Positions 5,648 to 8,092 of a stretch of 8,092 nt of DNA are shown here, in pieces. The position numbers and the translations under genes were made by a program. The notes under the pieces are model-generated. The model made no database searches and was not told the DNA's origin. It saw nothing but the letters and a program-made list of their open reading frames with translations. The DNA lies in assembly GCA_946186175.1 (NCBI GenBank), contig CAMHMG010000137.1:1-8092 (forward strand). The letters run 5' to 3'. Within the stretch, counting starts at the first letter, position 1; each line of letters opens with the position of its first letter. The stretch comes from an uncultured Clostridia bacterium. Lineage in GTDB: Bacteria > Bacillota > Clostridia > Lachnospirales > Lachnospiraceae.

Positions 5648-6337
5648 ATGTACAATATTTTAATTTGTGATGATGAAAAGGACATTGTTAATGCGTTAAA
5701 GATTTATCTTACCAATTCCGATTATAAGATGTTTGAAGCATACAATGGAAAGGAAGCGCTTGATGTCGTTGCTCATGAAGATATTCATTTGATCTTAATG
5801 GATATAATGATGCCTGTAATGGATGGTATTGAGGCAATGAGCAGGATAAGAGAAACGAGTAATGTTCCTATCATCTTACTCACAGCAAAGAGTGAGGACA
5901 CAGATAAAATATTGGGACTAACTATCGGAGCAGACGATTACATAACCAAGCCGTTTAATCCGGTAGAGGCTGCGGCAAGAGTTAAGTCTCAGCTTAGAAG
6001 ATATCTGCAGCTTGGCGGTGGTGAGATTAAGTCAGATACAGTGGTAATAGGTGGTATCGAATTAAATGATTCCAGCAAAAAGGTGACACTTGACGGTGAT
6101 GAGATTTCACTTACTCCAAAGGAATATGAGATACTTAAACTATTTATGAGAAATCCTAATCGTGTGTACTCGCCTTCTGAGATATATGAGCATGTATGGC
6201 AGGAGAAACCGATTGGCAACGAAACTAATACAGTTGCGGTTCATATCAGACATTTAAGAGAGAAGATAGAATATGATGCTGCCGAACCGAGATACCTAAA
6301 GGTAGTATTTGGCCAGGGGTACATACTCAAAAAATGA
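5648..6337 (+). CDS. OmpR/PhoB-family DNA-binding response regulator
   Basis: This is the cytosolic output protein of a two-component system; it receives phosphate from the kinase encoded next and binds DNA. At 229 residues it has the usual OmpR-family length. The receiver domain (about 1-118) has the acidic pocket Asp8-Asp9, phospho-acceptor Asp52 (LILMDIMMPVMDG), Thr79 and Lys101 (ITKPF), all intact. The winged-helix DNA-binding domain (about 130-228) shows LTPKEYEILKLFMRNPNRVYS, the NTVAVHIRHLREKIE recognition helix and the C-terminal hairpin KVVFGQGYILK. GGAGG at 5634-5638 lies 9 bases before the ATG. An ATG at 5641 is out of frame, too close to that site, and stops after nine codons. The gene has its own promoter with 11-bp-phased repeats, suggesting autoregulation. 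The regulon and signal cannot be told from sequence. Confidence 0.96.
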   Translation: MYNILICDDEKDIVNALKIYLTNSDYKMFEAYNGKEALDVVAHEDIHLILMDIMMPVMDGIEAMSRIRETSNVPIILLTAKSEDTDKILGLTIGADDYITKPFNPVEAAARVKSQLRRYLQLGGGEIKSDTVVIGGIELNDSSKKVTLDGDEISLTPKEYEILKLFMRNPNRVYSPSEIYEHVWQEKPIGNETNTVAVHIRHLREKIEYDAAEPRYLKVVFGQGYILKK

Positions 6338-6366
6338 GCAAACCTAGTTAAGAAGGGAAGATAGAT

Positions 6367-8092
6367 ATGAAGGATATAATAAGAACTATACCTGCAAAAG
6401 TTTTGATGTTTTTAATGATCTGTGTTACATCTGTAATCTGTATTATTTCAGTATGTGTTGCATTATTCGGCTACCAGGGGGATTTATACAACAGATCATT
6501 AGCTGATATCATGGAAGAAGAAAAGAGCAATTATGCATATAATGCCTCTGAACAAATGCTGTATGAAACATTACAAAATATGCCTAATATTAAGCTTGCT
6601 TATCACGATGGAAATGATAAACTAATAGTAGAAAACGGACAATCAAATGAAAATGAAGACGAAGTTGAACCCTCAGATGTAGAAGAAGCAACAACAGAAA
6701 CAGAGGTGATAATTGAAAATGAGGACGAAGTTGAACCTTCAGATTTAGAAGAAGAAACGACAGAAACAGAACAATTAAATGGAAATAATGACGAGTATGA
6801 ACTCTTAGAAGATTGTGGTGCATATAATTGGAATAATATTCCGGATAATTATTTCTACTGTATAACGGATATAAATGGTAAAGTGATTTCAGAAAGTGAA
6901 AATTTCAATAATTCAGAAGTAAAATACACTTACTATCTTGTAAAAAATAATGATTTGGTAATTGCGTGGAATACAGAAAACACACAAAAGAAGATTCCGG
7001 ATGCTACGGAACAATATATTACTATAAAGGGATATTTTGAAGGTGGAGTGCCTGATTTAAAAAAATACAAAACACATATGTATGTATATGAAAAAATATA
7101 TGGTTTTTTGGGTGATGCAATTCCGGCAGCAGTAATATCGGGTCTGGTTACATTGATATTATATATAACGCTCATGTGTGTATCTGCAAGAAGACCGAAA
7201 TCAGATGATCTGTTCCCCGGATATTCTAATAAAATACCATATGATGTGATTCTTGCGGTGGACTGTATAATAGTTGCGTTACTGTCATATTTTACAGGTT
7301 ATGTTATAGATGAAGATATAACAGGGATAATATTGATAGGATTTGATTTGATTTGCATGATTTCAATATTCCTTGGATTATCAATGGAAACAGCTGCAAG
7401 AATCAAAGAAGGTACGTTAATTACAAATACAATTTGTTATAGGTTATGTAAATGGTGTTGGAAACTATTCAAGAAATATGTTCTCGGATTAATAAAATGG
7501 TTCTTCAAAAAGATAAGAACATTTTTTGCAAATATCAGAGAGATATTTAATAAGTTACCACTTATATGGAAGACGGTTGTAGGTTTTGGTGCAATATCAC
7601 TTATTGAAATTTTTGTTATAGGTTGTACCTGGTATGAAATGGACAATTATATTATATGTTGGTTTTTTGGTCATATTATATTATTTGTTGTAATATGCAG
7701 ATTTGCACTTGGTCTTCGAGGATTACAGGCTGCCGGAAGAGCGTTGGCAACAGGAGATTATGAGCACAGGGTGGACACAAGCAAATTACATTTTGACTTC
7801 AAAGAGCATGGAGAGAATCTCAATCATATATCTGATGGAATGATTACTGCTGTTGAGGAAAAAATGAAAAGTGAGCGTATGAAGACAGAGCTTATAACTA
7901 ACGTATCTCATGATATTAAGACACCGCTTACTTCAATAATCAACTATACTGACCTGATTGGAAAAGAGGAGACTGATAATGAGAAAATCAAGGAATATAC
8001 AGAAGTATTGCTTAGACAGTCGGAAAGATTGAAACGCCTTATTGAAGACTTGGTTGAAGCTTCTAAGGCAAGTACAGGTAATCTTGAGGTTG
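6367..8092 (+). CDS. Sensor histidine kinase, multi-pass membrane (3' end beyond window)
   Basis: The frame is open from ATG 6367 to the window edge (575 codons) without a stop. AAGGGA at 6353-6358 gives an 8-base spacing, and the gene starts 29 bases after the regulator stop, so the two form an operon. Predicted layout: TM1 about 12-34; extracytoplasmic sensor domain about 35-250, acidic, with a duplicated Glu/Thr-rich segment at 95-138; TM2 251-273; TM3 294-314; TM4 318-339; a basic aromatic cytoplasmic stretch about 341-402 (LFKKYVLGLIKWFFKKIR region); TM5 403-423; TM6 428-447; a HAMP-like linker about 447-505; and a HisKA domain with the phospho-acceptor His515 in NVSHDIKTPLTS. The catalytic ATPase domain (N, G1, G2 boxes) should follow outside the window. 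Positive charges fit six membrane passes with both termini inside. The kinase presumably phosphorylates Asp52 of the adjacent regulator. The sensor domain matches no ligand-binding fold I recognise. Confidence 0.93.
   Translation, partial: MKDIIRTIPAKVLMFLMICVTSVICIISVCVALFGYQGDLYNRSLADIMEEEKSNYAYNASEQMLYETLQNMPNIKLAYHDGNDKLIVENGQSNENEDEVEPSDVEEATTETEVIIENEDEVEPSDLEEETTETEQLNGNNDEYELLEDCGAYNWNNIPDNYFYCITDINGKVISESENFNNSEVKYTYYLVKNNDLVIAWNTENTQKKIPDATEQYITIKGYFEGGVPDLKKYKTHMYVYEKIYGFLGDAIPAAVISGLVTLILYITLMCVSARRPKSDDLFPGYSNKIPYDVILAVDCIIVALLSYFTGYVIDEDITGIILIGFDLICMISIFLGLSMETAARIKEGTLITNTICYRLCKWCWKLFKKYVLGLIKWFFKKIRTFFANIREIFNKLPLIWKTVVGFGAISLIEIFVIGCTWYEMDNYIICWFFGHIILFVVICRFALGLRGLQAAGRALATGDYEHRVDTSKLHFDFKEHGENLNHISDGMITAVEEKMKSERMKTELITNVSHDIKTPLTSIINYTDLIGKEETDNEKIKEYTEVLLRQSERLKRLIEDLVEASKASTGNLEV
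6649..6780 (+). repeat. 66-bp in-frame tandem duplication in the kinase sensor domain
   Basis: Two adjacent 66-base units (6649-6714 and 6715-6780) encode 22 residues each. They share ENEDEVEPSD, then D/V-L variants of EE and TTETE. By hand count 55 of 66 bases match, and 51 of the first 57. A weak third copy may start at 6781 (GNNDEYELLE). Most differences lie near the unit end. The duplication lengthens an acidic, probably disordered stretch outside the membrane. Confidence 0.9.

Noticed and set aside
5641..5670. Nine-codon reading frame overlapping the regulator start
   Set aside because: Its ATG is only two bases from GGAGG, too close for good initiation, and it is out of frame with the regulator. 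A leader-peptide role has no support.
6590..6823. Minus-strand frame rich in Leu/His/Phe opposite the kinase gene
   Set aside because: It is the antisense of the Glu/Asp-rich duplicated segment; GAA/GAC codons read backward give Phe, Leu and Val. The kinase frame is the real one.

Overview
The window looks like a low-GC Gram-positive chromosome, most likely a clostridial (Lachnospiraceae-type) bacterium. The evidence is AT-rich DNA, strong AGGAGG-type ribosome binding sites, a type-2 PyrF, the class 1B dihydroorotate dehydrogenase pair PyrK/PyrD(B), and an OmpR-type two-component system. All genes lie on the + strand. The genus cannot be fixed from sequence alone.

Layout: (i) 1-125, a short leader that may hold the last codons of an upstream gene. 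(ii) guaB (126-1580), IMP dehydrogenase for GMP synthesis, closed by a hairpin/U-run terminator at 1630-1674. (iii) A pyrimidine block of pyrF (1743-2669), pyrK (3502-4269) and pyrD (4429-5397), ended by a very strong UUCG-loop terminator (5405-5433). (iv) A separate transcription unit with an extended -10 promoter (5527-5535), a structured 5' leader, an OmpR/PhoB-type response regulator (5648-6337), and a multi-pass sensor histidine kinase (6367 to beyond the window end).

The most striking part is the 832-base gap between pyrF and pyrK. It contains no credible gene, but almost all of it (2664-3488) can be folded by eye into one closed structure. A 15-bp perfect terminal inverted repeat (18 positions counting one G-U) closes it. 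Inside are three successive arms: a roughly 335-nt hairpin (2683-3017), a small G-U-containing hairpin (3028-3107), and a roughly 350-nt branched hairpin (3120-3468). The left end starts on the pyrF stop codon and the right end stops 3 bases before the pyrK Shine-Dalgarno. It could be a large structured noncoding RNA, a MITE-like inverted-repeat element, or both. I do not recognise it as a known family.

Functionally, guaB serves purine synthesis. PyrK+PyrD oxidise dihydroorotate to orotate with NAD+, and PyrF makes UMP; pyrE, the step between, is not in the window. The two-component system has no obvious link to nucleotide synthesis and is insulated by the terminator. Its promoter region carries 11-bp-phased direct repeats and three consecutive dyads, and the kinase sensor domain carries a 66-bp tandem duplication.
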